Shown: positions 7,060 through 14,651 of the stretch, piece after piece
Position numbering within the stretch: position 1 is the stretch's first letter
How the letters are laid out: every line of letters starts with the position of its first letter
Assembly (NCBI GenBank): GCA_902200405.1
Contig: CABIKN020000045.1
Coordinates: 1-33,697 of the forward strand
Length of the DNA: 33,697 nt
Reading direction: 5' to 3'
Source of the DNA: Candidatus Roizmanbacteria bacterium
GTDB lineage: Bacteria; Patescibacteriota; Microgenomatia; UBA1406; GWC2-37-13
The notes under the pieces: model-generated
What the model saw: the letters and a program-made list of their open reading frames with translations, nothing else
Told to the model about the DNA's origin: nothing
Databases searched by the model: none
Program-made: the position numbers and the translations under genes

Positions 7060-7148
7060 GTCATTCCCGCGTAGGCGGGAATCCAAGCTAAATATACTTT
7101 ATAATAATGTAATAAATAGTCTGGATCCCCGTCTTCACGGGGATGACC
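7060..7148 (+). repeat. Paired REP-like palindromes (TCATTCCC...GGATGAC)
   Basis: Two hairpins in a mirrored pair: ATTCCCGC/GCGGGAAT with loop gtag (7063-7082), and ATCCCCGT/ACGGGGAT with loop cttc (7125-7144), flanked by TCATTCCC and GGGATGACC ends. This is a BIME-like layout. The same family lies inside the gene at 28010-29578. The AT-rich interior contains TATACT and TATAAT boxes that could start the LCP transcript. The frame of the LCP gene runs open through it, so an upstream ATG at 7058 is misleading. Confidence 0.85.
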
Positions 7149-7159
7149 GCACAACACGT

Positions 7160-8287
7160 ATGAAAAAAATTATAATCATAATTGCCGGAATTTTACTTGC
7201 AATAGGGGTATTTTATTTTTTAAAAACTAATTTGTTTGAGAATAAGGAAGCATCTAAACTTGCCGTAAAACCAAAACAAGAAAAAACTGCTTATAATTTT
7301 CTTCTTTTAGGTTATGGTGGTGGGGCTCATGAGGGAACATATCTGACTGACACCATAATGGCAGTCAATGTCGATACAAAAACAAAAAAAATTACACTTT
7401 TTTCAATTCCTCGTGATCTTTGGGTACCACTTCCAACTAAATCAGGGGCTGATTTTCATACAAAAATCAATGCTTTATATCAGTTGGAACTTTTTCCCAA
7501 GGATTATCCTGACCTTAAGCAAATAAAGGCAAAAACAATTATTTCCAAAATTACTGGTCTCCCGATTGACGGTTATGTCAGCGTTAATTTTGAAGGTTTT
7601 ACCAAGGCGATTAATATTTTAGGAGGAATCGATGTCGAGGTCAAGAAATCATTTACAGATCCGGAATACCCTATTGACGGCAAAGAAAAAGAATTATGTG
7701 ACAAAGATACTGAGGAGCTTTTTAAGAAAGCTGAACCATTTATCACCCCGGGATTTAATCCGGACGAACGAAATCAACAGTTTAAAGACAACCCAAAATT
7801 AGAAGATTTCGTCAAAAACGCTACCGATTCGCCTGAGCTTGCCTTTCCCTGCCGATACGAAAAATTGGAATTTAAAAAGGGTCCAAATCATATGGATGGA
7901 ACTACTGCTCTAAAATTTGCCAGGTCCCGTCATTCACCTGACGACGGAGATGATTTTAATCGAGCCATCCGCCAACAACTGGTAATTGAAAGTATAAAAG
8001 ATAAAGTTATCAGCCTTGGCTTTATTCCCAAAATAATTCCTTTAATGAACGAATTTAAAAAAGATGTCAAGACTGATATTGGCTTAGATATTATTAAAAA
8101 ATTAATCGGCCAGACAGATAAAATCAAAGAATATGGGATAACCACATTCGTTTTGACCGATGAAAATGTTTTGAAAAATGCTGTATCTGACGATAAACAA
8201 TATATTCTCATTCCCAGGGAAGGAATAGATAATTGGAAGGGTATACAAAAAATAATTAATGCTTCATCTTCAGCCGCATTAAAGTAG
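7160..8287 (+). CDS. LytR-CpsA-Psr (LCP) family protein
   Basis: A 375-aa membrane-anchored protein. I place the start at ATG 7160 because the 34 codons upstream are encoded by the REP-like repeat. Residues 3-21 form a membrane anchor. The LCP domain follows: LLGYGGGAHEGTYLTDTIM, FSIPRDLWV (conserved Arg), GYVSVNFEGFTKAINILGGIDVEV, and ALKFARSRHSPDDGDDFNRAIRQQ with the conserved Arg/Asp cluster. LCP enzymes transfer polyprenyl-linked glycopolymers to the cell wall. It is convergent with the small gene at 8302. The WecG/TagA-family gene at 18364 could supply such glycopolymers; this link is inference. Confidence 0.93.
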   Translation: MKKIIIIIAGILLAIGVFYFLKTNLFENKEASKLAVKPKQEKTAYNFLLLGYGGGAHEGTYLTDTIMAVNVDTKTKKITLFSIPRDLWVPLPTKSGADFHTKINALYQLELFPKDYPDLKQIKAKTIISKITGLPIDGYVSVNFEGFTKAINILGGIDVEVKKSFTDPEYPIDGKEKELCDKDTEELFKKAEPFITPGFNPDERNQQFKDNPKLEDFVKNATDSPELAFPCRYEKLEFKKGPNHMDGTTALKFARSRHSPDDGDDFNRAIRQQLVIESIKDKVISLGFIPKIIPLMNEFKKDVKTDIGLDIIKKLIGQTDKIKEYGITTFVLTDENVLKNAVSDDKQYILIPREGIDNWKGIQKIINASSSAALK

Positions 8288-8301
8288 TCTCCTTGAAAGA
8301 T

Positions 8302-8628
8302 TTATTTTTTAATTTTTCGATTAGAATCCGTAGACATTGTCATTCCTGCAGAAAATATTGAAATTGCACCAGCTGCCAAAACACCTTCTGGACTCTGATA
8401 TAAAGCCGCTATAGCCCCTGTTGATATTCCAGCCAAAAGACCAAATATCGTCAGTCCAACAGTTTTTGTTTCTCCTATTTTTTGTTTAAGGAAATCACCT
8501 GTTTTTTTTCCAAGATACATTAGAGCCGCAGCCGCTAATGCTATTCCAGGAAGAGATATTCTTCCATCTACTCCTTGAGACAACTCAACTCCTTTTCCAC
8601 CAAGATTTAAAAGACTACTAGGGAGCAT
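8302..8628 (-). CDS. Small hydrophobic protein of unknown function
   Basis: A 108-aa protein with three hydrophobic segments (ISLPGIALAAAALMYLG, VGLTIFGLLAGISTGAIAAL, GVLAAGAISIFSAGMTM) and a basic C-terminus (NRKIKK). No family recognised. It is last in a same-strand run of four small genes (9454 down to 8302) with gaps of 14-27 nt, so they are probably one operon. The size and layout recall holins or small channel subunits, but nothing specific supports that. Confidence 0.6.
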   Translation of the reverse strand: MLPSSLLNLGGKGVELSQGVDGRISLPGIALAAAALMYLGKKTGDFLKQKIGETKTVGLTIFGLLAGISTGAIAALYQSPEGVLAAGAISIFSAGMTMSTDSNRKIKK

Positions 8629-8655
8629 ATTTATTTTTTAGCAAAAATCAAAAAA

Positions 8656-8871
8656 CTAAAACAATCCGCTTTTAACCGCCAACGCAATTAATGCACCAGC
8701 AACCATAGCGAATCTTATATTTGCATCAGTGATGTTGAAACATTCATATTTGCTTCTTGTTGAAACTTCAATATCATAACCTTTCTTATTCATCCTGTCG
8801 TGAGGATGAAGAGCCTCTTCAGGTTTAATTTCTGTTCGTCTTCTCGTTATTACTACTTTGGGTATTTCCAT
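8656..8871 (-). CDS. Small single-pass membrane protein, unknown
   Basis: A 71-aa protein. The N-terminal 50 residues are polar and charged (KVVITRRRTEIKPEEALHPH) and the last ~20 are hydrophobic (FAMVAGALIALAVKSGLF), so it looks tail-anchored. One cysteine (YECFN) is present. Third gene in the small-gene run. No homolog recognised. Confidence 0.5.
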   Translation of the reverse strand: MEIPKVVITRRRTEIKPEEALHPHDRMNKKGYDIEVSTRSKYECFNITDANIRFAMVAGALIALAVKSGLF

Positions 8872-8897
8872 ATTCTGTTTTTGAAATTTATTAATAA

Positions 8898-9185
8898 CTA
8901 TCTCCCCTGTAATTTTCTTACGTTTCCAAAAAATCTTCTATCCATTTCTTCATTTTTTCTATCAGTAATTCTAAACTGGCGAAACATTTCTAAAATTCCA
9001 ATCGCCGTTGGCCCCAACATTGTTACTAGAGGGGGAATTATTCCTAGTTCAGGGTGGGTTAAATTTTGATAAACGGCTCCTCCTAATCCAATCATCATTG
9101 GAATCATTACAGCCATTCCTGATCGAATAACATTTCCTACTCCGCTTTCCGGATTTCCATTGAAAATTGTTTTTAATTTATCCAT
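8898..9185 (-). CDS. Small two-pass membrane protein, unknown
   Basis: A 95-aa protein with two hydrophobic segments (MAVMIPMMIGLGGAVY and LVTMLGPTAIGILEMF) joined by a short HPELGIIPP loop, then a strongly charged tail (RQFRITDRKNEEMDRRFFG). The helical hairpin plus charged tail resembles holin-like topologies, but I recognise no family. Second gene in the small-gene run. Confidence 0.6.
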   Translation of the reverse strand: MDKLKTIFNGNPESGVGNVIRSGMAVMIPMMIGLGGAVYQNLTHPELGIIPPLVTMLGPTAIGILEMFRQFRITDRKNEEMDRRFFGNVRKLQGR

Positions 9186-9199
9186 ATATATTTATTAAT

Positions 9200-9454
9200 T
9201 TACTTATTGTGTAAATCATAATTATCGTGCGAAGTATGTGCTGAGCCCGCTCTTTCGACAAGTGCTATAGCCCATCTGAAACCATTTTTTTCCACCAGAT
9301 TTCTTACTTTACTACTCAACAATACTTTCTCATATGTTGCACAGCTTGAAGGATTTTGATCTATAGGTACTATGATTTTATAAATCTCAGTTAAGTCAAT
9401 TTTTTTATCAGTGATTTTTAAAATACCTATTCGTTTCGCTTTTTCTCCGCTCAT
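9200..9454 (-). CDS. Small soluble protein, unknown
   Basis: An 84-aa protein, first in the run of four small same-strand genes, without membrane segments. Visible features are TEIYKIIVPIDQNPSSC and a His/Asn-rich end. No family recognised. It is divergent from the winged-helix gene starting at 9575; the 120-nt region between them contains the promoter and palindrome at 9538-9566. Confidence 0.5.
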   Translation of the reverse strand: MSGEKAKRIGILKITDKKIDLTEIYKIIVPIDQNPSSCATYEKVLLSSKVRNLVEKNGFRWAIALVERAGSAHTSHDNYDLHNK

Positions 9455-9537
9455 ATTAATTTTAAGTAAATTTTAAAAACTTAAAGTATTTTATTCCCTC
9501 CGATTCATTTCCGCTTGACGGCAAATCTGACGGAATC

Positions 9538-9566
9538 TTGTCATTTTGACAAAAATTTGATATACT
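9538..9566 (+). promoter_or_regulatory. Promoter with overlapping palindrome, before 9575
   Basis: A -35-like TTGTCA (9538-9543) and -10 TATACT (9561-9566) with 17-nt spacing; the start point would fall next to the ATG at 9575. The -35 is one arm of an inverted repeat, TTGTCA-ttt-TGACAA (9538-9552), a plausible operator. The TTGACA at 9546-9551 is only 9 nt from the -10 and is probably just the other arm. Confidence 0.6.
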
Positions 9567-9574
9567 ATGGGGCT

Positions 9575-10678
9575 ATGGGAAAATCTATACCCCCAATTTC
9601 CGAAAAAACTTTCTCACACTTTTGTGGTTTTATTGATGATGTTATAAAAAGAATTGAAAACGGCAGTGTTATAGGATTGAATCGAAGAGAGCAAAGTTAT
9701 CGAATTAATCAACTCACAAAAAATAAGTCCTCGAAGATTATTGATTTAAAAAGCTATTTTCTTGACGACCCAGAAGATCTAAAATTACCTAACGTAAATA
9801 GTAATGATAAAACTGCTTATCTAATTACTAACGCTGATAGCTTGTTTGAAGAAAAACAGTCTTTCTTGGCTTTTTTTAATAACTTAGTCAAAAAAAATAG
9901 TAAGTTCTCGTTGATATTTTTTTTTCAACATAATATTACCTATCCTTGGAATATGAAAGTATTGTCCTCTTATCAATATTTATTTCAAAATATCTATTTC
10001 TACCCAAAATATGAAAAGGATGACTTAAAACAGTTCCTTATTTATTTGGGAAATAAATTCAAAAATAAAATTCCAACTAACACTAAAAATCTAATTCTTA
10101 GTCATTGTGGAGGAAACCTTTGGCTTATTAAAGAAGCAGTAAGATATTACGTAAAAACAAAAGATATAAAGAATATTTTTGACCATCAGGAAATGATTTT
10201 TCGACTCAAAGTTATTTATGATGAACTTGAAGAACAGGAAAAACGGGTTTTTAAAAAACTTATTAAACAAGAAGCAAATTTCACAGACGATGAAAAATTA
10301 GTTATCGACTATTTAAATAAAACTAATTACATTTCTCCTCTTTTAAAAAAATTTGTCAGCCAAAAATTAGCATATGAGAATTTTTTATCTTTAAACCAAA
10401 ATAATATATTTCTTAACTCGATTCCAATCGACACTTTTTTTAGTCGGTCAGAAAGGAAAGGATTAAGGTATTTATTATCTTTTTCAAATAAATTAATCAC
10501 GCGAGATGAACTGGCCAAAACTTTATGGAGCGGAAATGACGATTATACAGACTGGGCTTTAGACCAATTTATAAAACGATTAAGAAACAAACTAATTAAA
10601 TTAGGGTTGGATCGCCAACTTATCAAGACGAAAAAAAATCAAGGGTTTGTACTAATTAATAGTTTCATAAATTTATGA
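9575..10678 (+). CDS. Winged-helix protein with degenerate ATPase-like region
   Basis: A 367-aa protein from ATG 9575 (MGKSIPPI), chosen because the promoter places transcription at this codon; a longer frame from 9515 would start upstream of it. The middle (AYLITNADSLFEEKQSFLAF, then FSLIFFFQHNI) resembles the Walker B and sensor region of AAA/STAND ATPases. Where a Walker A loop should be there is VIGLNRREQSYRINQL, with no GxxGxGK. The last ~90 residues (FFSRSERKGLRYLL, KLITRDELAKTLW, LDQFIKRLRNKLIKLG) are an OmpR/PhoB-type winged helix. Its TGA overlaps the next ATG by 4 nt. It is likely a DNA-binding regulator that controls its own operon. Confidence 0.7.
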   Translation: MGKSIPPISEKTFSHFCGFIDDVIKRIENGSVIGLNRREQSYRINQLTKNKSSKIIDLKSYFLDDPEDLKLPNVNSNDKTAYLITNADSLFEEKQSFLAFFNNLVKKNSKFSLIFFFQHNITYPWNMKVLSSYQYLFQNIYFYPKYEKDDLKQFLIYLGNKFKNKIPTNTKNLILSHCGGNLWLIKEAVRYYVKTKDIKNIFDHQEMIFRLKVIYDELEEQEKRVFKKLIKQEANFTDDEKLVIDYLNKTNYISPLLKKFVSQKLAYENFLSLNQNNIFLNSIPIDTFFSRSERKGLRYLLSFSNKLITRDELAKTLWSGNDDYTDWALDQFIKRLRNKLIKLGLDRQLIKTKKNQGFVLINSFINL

Positions 10679-12201
10679 CTGAACGTAAACATATAATTGA
10701 AAAATCAACGTCACCTGAGAAACTTAAAACTATCGGGTTTAAGCGCTTTATTGAAGATCTTTATCCTACTTGCAAAGGTAATCACGTTGCTGATTTTGTT
10801 GTTAATATTGCCTCTGAGCTAGAGAATGTTGTTGGAAAAAACCCTTTACATTCAAAGTCTCCAAGACTTCAGGAAAGTTTTCTTGGTTTGCGGGGAAGCA
10901 GTATCAAAAGAGCTAATCTCGGTACTCCACCAGGCTATTGGAGTATCCCAAGATTTTTTCAATCCGAAATAAAATCTAATTTGGATCCGTTAACACAAGA
11001 AATTGTTCAACAACTACGTGGCGGCCCAGATTTAGATATTATTTTTGAACCCAAACAAAATCTTTCCGCCAGAGATGTTTTTACAACAACTATTGCTTCA
11101 CTACAAAAACAGGGATTTTATACTCAAACAAACAAAGACGACTCAATGACATTAGAAAGAATCGGTCACAAAACAAGTCTGCCATACGATGACTATATGG
11201 TCACTGTTGACTATAAAGAAATCGGCGATAAAAATTCCAGTCCTGTCAAAGTTGTGGTGGTTGATTTTAGTTTTTATGGAAATAATGTTTTAAAAGTTGA
11301 TTTTGTCCAAGCGCCAGAAAAAGAAGAACATTACACAAATTTTCGACTTTCAGGAGCAGCGCCTACTTTTGATATAGTCTCCTTTGGTTATATTCACAAA
11401 ACTAGTGATAAAAAAATGCTAGCAACGTATGATACTGCCCAATCTAGTCTTTTAGAATCAAATCAATTATTTAAATCTTTTTATAAAAATAGTCCAAATT
11501 TATATTTAAATACTTATAACGCCCGTATACGAACTGCATATCAAAGAACTATGTGGTTTAATAATTTTATTGATAAATCTCAAGCATTTTATGGTAACTA
11601 TTCTTTACCAGAGATTCTAAAACAAATTAACTTAGCATGGGCTAATCAACATGCGGTTACAGAAGAAGGATGGTTAAAATCATTAAAAGACGGTAATCAA
11701 TTACAAACTAGGTTATCTGGTATTATTTCTGGTTTTTTAGTCGGACTTACATACGATCCATTCCTATTTCTTAAACTTGCATTTGAAACAAAATTACTTA
11801 CTTTTCTTCCAATTGGTCAAGTTATGAAAAAGCCTTCTGATTTATTAAAAATTACCAGCTTAATGGCAAAAGAATATGGTTCAATGCGTTTGAACGAATA
11901 TAATCATATCCCCTACGAAGAACTTTATAATCAGGATCCAACTAATACGCTTCCTTTGCTTTCTGCCGCTTATCAAACACATGTTTTACAGGATAATAAT
12001 AGGCAAATCAAATATACAGGTTCTTTTATCTTCCTGCGAGCATTAAATATTTTTCTGCAAGAACAAGGGCTACCAATTGTAGAAGAATCAATATCGGGTA
12101 TTATCAATTTATTTAATCCGATGATTTTTTACAAACAACTATCTGAATCCCAAATATCCACAAATCTTCACGCCACTTTGGTTGAAAGCGAATTAATTTA
12201 A
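10675..12201 (+). CDS. Nucleotidyltransferase-like protein, unknown role
   Basis: A 508-aa protein, translationally coupled to the regulator upstream. I see a possible Pol-beta-type nucleotidyltransferase pattern: GLRGSS (71-76), then RGGPDLDIIFEP with the D-x-D pair at Asp119/Asp121, then a third acidic residue in VLKVDFV (Asp209) on a strand. The ~45-residue gap between GSS and DLD is longer than usual, so the match is tentative. The C-terminal 280 residues are mainly helical, without membrane segments or known motifs. A regulator plus nucleotidyltransferase recalls AbiEi/AbiEii organisation. Other readings, such as a tRNA or antibiotic nucleotidyltransferase, are possible. Confidence 0.6.
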   Translation: MTERKHIIEKSTSPEKLKTIGFKRFIEDLYPTCKGNHVADFVVNIASELENVVGKNPLHSKSPRLQESFLGLRGSSIKRANLGTPPGYWSIPRFFQSEIKSNLDPLTQEIVQQLRGGPDLDIIFEPKQNLSARDVFTTTIASLQKQGFYTQTNKDDSMTLERIGHKTSLPYDDYMVTVDYKEIGDKNSSPVKVVVVDFSFYGNNVLKVDFVQAPEKEEHYTNFRLSGAAPTFDIVSFGYIHKTSDKKMLATYDTAQSSLLESNQLFKSFYKNSPNLYLNTYNARIRTAYQRTMWFNNFIDKSQAFYGNYSLPEILKQINLAWANQHAVTEEGWLKSLKDGNQLQTRLSGIISGFLVGLTYDPFLFLKLAFETKLLTFLPIGQVMKKPSDLLKITSLMAKEYGSMRLNEYNHIPYEELYNQDPTNTLPLLSAAYQTHVLQDNNRQIKYTGSFIFLRALNIFLQEQGLPIVEESISGIINLFNPMIFYKQLSESQISTNLHATLVESELI

Positions 12202-12222
12202 CAAACTAACTTATTCTCTTTG

Positions 12223-12822
12223 TCAAAACAGCTTCTCTTCTTTTACCTCAAACCTCTCCCCATCAAATTCAACAATAAGATATCCGGCATTTTTCATTGG
12301 TCTTTCTGTATATTCGGGAATTTTATAATCAACATAGCTTAAAAATGCTCGTAATAACCCACCATGGGTGACCATTAATACGTTTTTTCCAAGATAGTTA
12401 CTGGCTATTTTTTTCATAAAAGGAATTAAACGAGCAATAATACCTTCATCATTCTCTACATCAAAAAGTTGTAATTTTTTTTGCTTTTCTACTGTGATCA
12501 ACATTACTTCTCCAAACGTTTTTCTCAATTCAATCAAATGCTTTCCCTCAAATCTTCCAAAATTTCTCTCTCTTAAGGCTTTTATTGTTATAACTTTCAA
12601 TTTTTTTTCTGAAATAATAATTTCCGCAGAGTTTTTCGCCCGAAGAAGGTCAGAAGAAAAAACCGCGTCAAAATGAATATTTTTGAGCTCTTTACCCAAC
12701 TCCTTAGCTTGTTTTTCGCCTTTTTTATTTAGAGGAACATCCGTATGCCCTTGTATTAATTTTTTTTCATTCCAGTCTGTCTCCCCATGACGGGTAAGAT
12801 AGATAGTGCAGTATTTTTTCAT
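12223..12822 (-). CDS. Histidine phosphatase family protein (phosphoglycerate-mutase-like), paralog 1
   Basis: A 199-aa member of the histidine phosphatase superfamily: LTRHGETDW with catalytic His12, RERNFGRFEGK with the acid residue, and VTHGGLLRAFL with the second His. The size fits small cofactor-dependent phosphatases such as CobC/GpmB-like enzymes, so broad phosphatase activity is more likely than true glycolytic mutase. It overlaps its upstream paralog by 1 nt (TAATG). The two share the RHGE...QG...PLNKKG layout and arose by tandem duplication. Confidence 0.9.
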   Translation of the reverse strand: MKKYCTIYLTRHGETDWNEKKLIQGHTDVPLNKKGEKQAKELGKELKNIHFDAVFSSDLLRAKNSAEIIISEKKLKVITIKALRERNFGRFEGKHLIELRKTFGEVMLITVEKQKKLQLFDVENDEGIIARLIPFMKKIASNYLGKNVLMVTHGGLLRAFLSYVDYKIPEYTERPMKNAGYLIVEFDGERFEVKEEKLF

Positions 12823-13421
12823 TATTTTATCCCCTTTGTTTTCTCAATCTCAAAACTAACACCATCACTTATTAGTTGAACGTAAGATAAATTATTAATA
12901 TTACCTTCCGATAAATTTTTATAAATTCTAAAGCTCAAATTGATCAGAAAAAGCCTTATTGGACCGGCATGAGTGACTATTAAAATAGTTTTATCCAGAT
13001 TTTGAATAGAAACTTCACGTATGTAATTAATAAAACGTTTAATCACTTTTTGTTCATCTTCTACTTTTGCGTCCTTTTTTTCGTTTGTCTTTAAGTTATT
13101 AATAATTTCAAAAATTGCTTTACTTTTTTTAAAGGAAACTCCCTGGTATTTGCCAAAATGTCTTTCTCGAAGGGCTTTTGATTTAATTATCTTTAACTCT
13201 CTTTTACCGGCGATTATTTTAGCCGTTTCCGACGCCCTTTTTAAATCCGAAGAATAAATTAGGTCAAATTTTATTTTTTTTAATTTTTCGGATAATTTTT
13301 CCGCTTGCTCTTTCCCTTTTTTATTAAGAGGAATATCATTTTGTCCTTGAATCAGTTTTTTTACGTTCCACTCCGTCTCTCCATGCCGGGTAAGATAGAT
13401 GGTACAGTAATTTTTCTTCAT
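12822..13421 (-). CDS. Histidine phosphatase family protein, paralog 2
   Basis: A 199-aa protein with LTRHGETEW (catalytic His13), RERHFGKYQG and VTHAGPIRLFL, all hallmarks of the histidine phosphatase superfamily. The middle (residues ~95-130) differs most from paralog 1, which suggests a different substrate. Its start overlaps the stop of the deoxyribosyltransferase-like gene by 4 nt (ATGA), and its stop overlaps the start of paralog 1, so all three are translationally coupled. A role in nucleotide clean-up fits the neighbour, but is inference. Confidence 0.9.
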   Translation of the reverse strand: MKKNYCTIYLTRHGETEWNVKKLIQGQNDIPLNKKGKEQAEKLSEKLKKIKFDLIYSSDLKRASETAKIIAGKRELKIIKSKALRERHFGKYQGVSFKKSKAIFEIINNLKTNEKKDAKVEDEQKVIKRFINYIREVSIQNLDKTILIVTHAGPIRLFLINLSFRIYKNLSEGNINNLSYVQLISDGVSFEIEKTKGIK

Positions 13422-13771
13422 AAAAAGGAACTTAATTTTTTAATTAGATCATCAGAATCTTTATAGACAATAAATTTATCAGTTAATTTATTCAAAGAAT
13501 TTGAAAAGTTACTACCTTCTCTATGAGCACAAATTATTGGAATATTAAAAATATTACCCCAACCAAGTTCTATCCCCTGACCTGTTGAAGGATAAGAAAC
13601 TTCGGCAACAATGATATCTACATTTTTAATATCCTCTTTTGTGATAATTTTTTTTCCATTTTCTTGGGGAAGAAAGATAATATGTTTTTTATTTAATTCG
13701 GATTTTCTTAAAGGAATATACAATTTATTTTTAAAATCAAAATTACTTGAGTGAGCTACAAATATTTTCAT
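13418..13771 (-). CDS. Nucleoside 2-deoxyribosyltransferase-like protein
   Basis: A 117-aa protein of the nucleoside deoxyribosyltransferase-like fold: MKIFVAHSS at the N-terminus, VDIIVAEVSYPSTGQGIELGWG in the middle with the Glu expected to be catalytic, then IPIICAHREGS. The family cleaves or transfers nucleoside N-glycosidic bonds; short members are often of unknown specificity. The A of its ATG (13771) is the base after GCC at the 3' end of tRNA-Ser(ACU), so the start codon overlaps what would be an encoded CCA tail. It leads a coupled three-gene operon with the two phosphatases. Confidence 0.75.
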   Translation of the reverse strand: MKIFVAHSSNFDFKNKLYIPLRKSELNKKHIIFLPQENGKKIITKEDIKNVDIIVAEVSYPSTGQGIELGWGNIFNIPIICAHREGSNFSNSLNKLTDKFIVYKDSDDLIKKLSSFL

Positions 13772-13773
13772 GG

Positions 13774-13861
13774 CGGAGAGGGCGAGATTTGAACTCGCGG
13801 ACCCGCTGAGCGGGTCGGAGGTTTAGTAAACCTCTGCACTAGGCCACTATGCGACCTCTCC
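13774..13861 (-). tRNA. tRNA-Ser (anticodon ACU)
   Basis: Class II tRNA: acceptor GGAGAGG/CCTCTCC, D stem GCAT/GTGC, anticodon stem GAGGT/ACCTC with loop TTACTAA, long variable arm with GACCCGC/GCGGGTC, T stem GCGAG/CTCGC, discriminator G. The next three bases are CCA, whose A starts the downstream ATG. The anticodon ACT is very unusual in bacteria; a normal Ser(GCU) gene lies next to it. Confidence 0.9.
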
Positions 13862-13873
13862 AATACTACTCTG

Positions 13874-13959
13874 CGGAGGAGGTGGGATTTGAACCCACGC
13901 GAGTCTTACGACTCAGGAGTTTAGCAAACTCCCCGAATTGACCACTATCGGACTCCTCC
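13874..13959 (-). tRNA. tRNA-Ser (anticodon GCU)
   Basis: Class II tRNA: acceptor GGAGGAG/CTCCTCC, anticodon stem GGAGT/ACTCC with loop TTGCTAA, variable arm GAGTC/GACTC, T stem GTGGG/CCCAC, discriminator G, no CCA encoded. It lies 12 nt upstream of the Ser(ACU) gene on the same strand. Confidence 0.95.
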
Positions 13960-13998
13960 ATTTTTTAATATTTTACATTAAATACGATTATTATGCTA

Positions 13999-14027
13999 TT
14001 GACAGCTATGGATTAATAATATAACAT
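13999..14027 (+). promoter_or_regulatory. Promoter of the vapBC module
   Basis: TTGACA (13999-14004), 17-nt spacer, TAACAT (14022-14027), 10 nt before the antitoxin ATG at 14038. Confidence 0.65.
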
Positions 14028-14037
14028 ACACATACAT

Positions 14038-14283
14038 ATGTTGACTAAACGTACAAACATCTTATTTGAAGAGGAAGTATTTAGATATTTGGTTGCTTTG
14101 GCAAATAAAAATGGTACGTCCGTTGGTGATTTAGTCAGAAAGGCTGTGATTAAAGCCTATCCTAAAAAAATTAATGACAAAAGAATGGACGCTTATAATA
14201 AAATAATTAAATTAAAAAAAGGCTTAGGTAGAATAAGCGCTAAAGAAATAAAAGCGCTGGTAAACTATGGACGTCGATATTAA
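14038..14283 (+). CDS. vapB: Ribbon-helix-helix antitoxin (VapB-like)
   Basis: An 81-aa protein with a ribbon-helix-helix N-terminus: RTNILFEEEVFRYLVALANK gives the strand and first helix, NGTSVGDLVRKAVIKAY the turn and second helix. The basic C-terminal part would wrap the toxin. It has its own promoter and overlaps the PIN-domain gene by 17 nt, the usual antitoxin-first order. It likely represses its own promoter with the toxin as co-repressor, as is known for VapB proteins. The gene name follows from the PIN partner and is a class name, not an ortholog call. Confidence 0.85.
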   Translation: MLTKRTNILFEEEVFRYLVALANKNGTSVGDLVRKAVIKAYPKKINDKRMDAYNKIIKLKKGLGRISAKEIKALVNYGRRY

Positions 14284-14650
14284 AAATACTTTCGTGATTG
14301 ATGCTTCTTTTGTTCTCGCTTTTCTTTTGGATGAACATAATACTAGGGTGGAATCTATTTTTAAAAAACAGGCCCGAAGAGAAATTAATTTTATTGCTCC
14401 ATCAATTTTAAAATACGAAGTTGGAAATAGTTTGAGAACAAAACTTTTGAGAAAAAAACTAAAAAAAGAAAGAGCTCAAAAATTATATCAATCTTTTTTA
14501 GCGATCAATATTAAAGAAGAAGCACTAGATTTTTATGACGTCTTAGGTGTGGCTTTAGAAAAAAACCTGTCTTTTTACGATGCCTCTTATTTGTATTTGG
14601 CCAAAAATAATAAGATTAGTCTTCTATCTTTGGATCACTCGTTAAAGTAA
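14267..14650 (+). CDS. vapC: PIN-domain toxin (VapC-like ribonuclease)
   Basis: A 127-aa PIN domain with the four conserved acidic residues: Asp12 (FVIDASF), Glu51 (KYEVGN), Asp105 (FYDASY) and Asp123 (LDHSL). VapC toxins are Mg-dependent RNases, many of which cleave tRNAs. The gene ends 1 nt from the 3' end of tRNA-Leu(CAG), which is convergent, and the pair is bracketed by tRNA-Ser and tRNA-Leu genes. Activity looks intact because all acidic residues are present. Confidence 0.9.
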   Translation: MDVDIKNTFVIDASFVLAFLLDEHNTRVESIFKKQARREINFIAPSILKYEVGNSLRTKLLRKKLKKERAQKLYQSFLAINIKEEALDFYDVLGVALEKNLSFYDASYLYLAKNNKISLLSLDHSLK

Positions 14651-14651
14651 G

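Noticed and set aside
7058-7159. N-terminal extension of the LCP protein (34 residues from ATG 7058)
   Set aside because: These codons are made entirely by the REP-like hairpins; the membrane anchor that normally starts LCP proteins begins at ATG 7160.
9546-9566. Promoter using TTGACA at 9546-9551
   Set aside because: The spacing to the -10 box is only 9 nt; TTGTCA at 9538 has the proper 17-nt spacing.
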